From Streptomyces sp. NBC_00162 (GTDB lineage Bacteria > Actinomycetota > Actinomycetes > Streptomycetales > Streptomycetaceae): 64,000 nucleotides of DNA. Location: assembly GCF_024611995.1 (NCBI RefSeq), contig NZ_CP102509.1:3844001-3908000 (forward strand). Direction: 5' to 3'. The notes beneath the pieces were generated by a model that was not told where the DNA came from, did no database searches, and saw nothing but the letters and a program-made list of their open reading frames with translations. The position numbers and the translations under genes were made by a program. Positions 63,512 through 64,000 of the stretch are shown in pieces (the first letter of the stretch is position 1; the number at the start of each line of letters is the position of its first letter).

Positions 63512-63531
63512 GTTAGTTATTGCTGACTAAC
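63512..63531. promoter_or_regulatory. Putative TetR operator
   Basis: Perfect 6-bp inverted repeat GTTAGT-N8-ACTAAC, AT-rich in a GC-rich setting, 19 bp upstream of the exporter GTG and downstream of the TetR stop. Length and spacing fit a TetR-dimer operator. Confidence 0.65.
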
Positions 63532-63572
63532 TTTCGTGGGCATGAGTGACCCGCCGGACAGGCGGCGCGCCC

Positions 63573-64000
63573 TCACGCCTCCAGACGGCCCTTGGCGCGG
63601 GCCGAGGGGTACAGCCCCTCCCAGACGCGGTGCTCGGGCGGGAAGCCCATGGCGGCGAGGGTGTTGATCAGCATCCCGTACGCCATGAAGGTCGTGGTCT
63701 CGTTCACGTCCCCGCCGAACGGCACGTTGACCGTGTCCCAGAGCTCCATCCAGCCCTTGCGGACGAGCTCGCCGAGCTCGTGATCCCCGGCCGCCTCGGC
63801 GGCGGCGACGGTGACGTACATCTGGAGCTGCATCTGGAGCTTGTCGGGATCCTCGGCGATGAGCCGGGTGTAGGCGTTCGCCATGGCGTGCGTGGCATCT
63901 TCACCCTGCAGCCCCTCGGCGGCGACGGCGAAGACCTCGCGGGTGTCCCGCAGACAGCGCTCGGCGGCGGCGAGGAAGATGGCGAGCTTGTTCGGGAAGA
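63573..64000 (-). CDS. TetR-family regulator, N-terminus outside the window
   Basis: Partial: the reading frame is open from the stop at 63573 to the window edge. The visible upstream end reads FPNKLAIFLAAAERCLRDT, the tail of a TetR helix-turn-helix (compare YF-x-x-K-x-x-L). The C-terminal ligand-binding part ends GLYPSARAKGRLEA. The internal ATG at 63884 is therefore not the start. Likely represses the adjacent MFS exporter and DUF3291-like gene. Confidence 0.8.
   Translation of the reverse strand, partial: FPNKLAIFLAAAERCLRDTREVFAVAAEGLQGEDATHAMANAYTRLIAEDPDKLQMQLQMYVTVAAAEAAGDHELGELVRKGWMELWDTVNVPFGGDVNETTTFMAYGMLINTLAAMGFPPEHRVWEGLYPSARAKGRLEA

Noticed and set aside
63573..63884. A complete 103-residue protein starting at 63884
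   Set aside because: The frame stays open to the window edge and the residues before that Met match the end of a TetR helix-turn-helix, so it is the C-terminal part of a larger gene.

Overview
High-GC actinobacterial chromosome, almost certainly Streptomyces. The evidence is the base composition, frequent GTG/TTG starts, a 61-residue zinc-type S14, a NusG with a long acidic N-terminal extension, and the gene order aspC - tRNA-Trp - secE - nusG - rplKA - two lipoproteins - rplJL - rpoBC - rpsLG - fusA - tuf - (insert) - S10/spc/alpha operons. All of the translation and transcription core lies on the minus strand, so its genes read from right to left.

Layout from left to right. 1-15.6 kb: the S10-spc-alpha cluster from rpoA back to rpsJ, with secY, adk, map and infA inside it and a strong terminator between rplO and secY. 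16-20 kb: a membrane-anchored protein of unknown function and a large secreted peptidoglycan-recognition amidase with three C-terminal repeats. 20-28.7 kb: an envelope-glycan cluster with an AftA-like membrane protein, two family 2 glycosyltransferases, a DUF2304 protein, a flippase and the four dTDP-L-rhamnose genes. rmlA-rmlC diverge from rmlB-rmlD, and most neighbours overlap by 4 bp. 28.9-33.3 kb: tuf, fusA, rpsG, rpsL. 33.8-43.1 kb: an all-plus-strand accessory block between rpsL and rpoC. 43.2-57.5 kb: rpoC, rpoB, rplL, rplJ, two LppX/LprG-like lipoproteins, rplA, rplK, nusG, secE and tRNA-Trp. 57.7-64 kb: aspC, adenosine deaminase, a small unknown protein, murB, a DUF3291-like protein, a DHA2-type drug exporter and the C-terminal part of a TetR regulator that runs off the window.

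The most interesting part is 36.4-43.1 kb. Six plus-strand genes encode a Crp/Fnr regulator with a cNMP-type pocket, a small class III nucleotide-cyclase-like protein, a P-loop/HEAT-repeat protein with a degenerate Walker A, an SPFH/band-7-like protein with a Gln-rich coiled coil, a protein resembling the Pycsar transmembrane effector (PycTM/DUF5706), and a membrane M48 metalloprotease. The cyclase-like protein ends with, and the P-loop protein begins with, the same 15-residue Gly-rich motif (FGGVNHGI-x-GGTFHG, 14/15 identical, nearly identical as DNA). This is the layout of bacterial NLR/effector pairs that signal through shared amyloid-type motifs. I read the block as a candidate composite anti-phage or stress-signalling system joining Pycsar-like cyclic-nucleotide signalling to an amyloid-tagged ATPase-like sensor. 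This is inference and untested.

Two further points stand out. The single rpoB carries Asn at the position equivalent to E. coli Ser531, a natural rifampicin-resistance genotype in spirochaetes. A 25-nt element with one mismatch lies upstream of both rpsJ and rpsL and could co-ordinate the two ribosomal operons.
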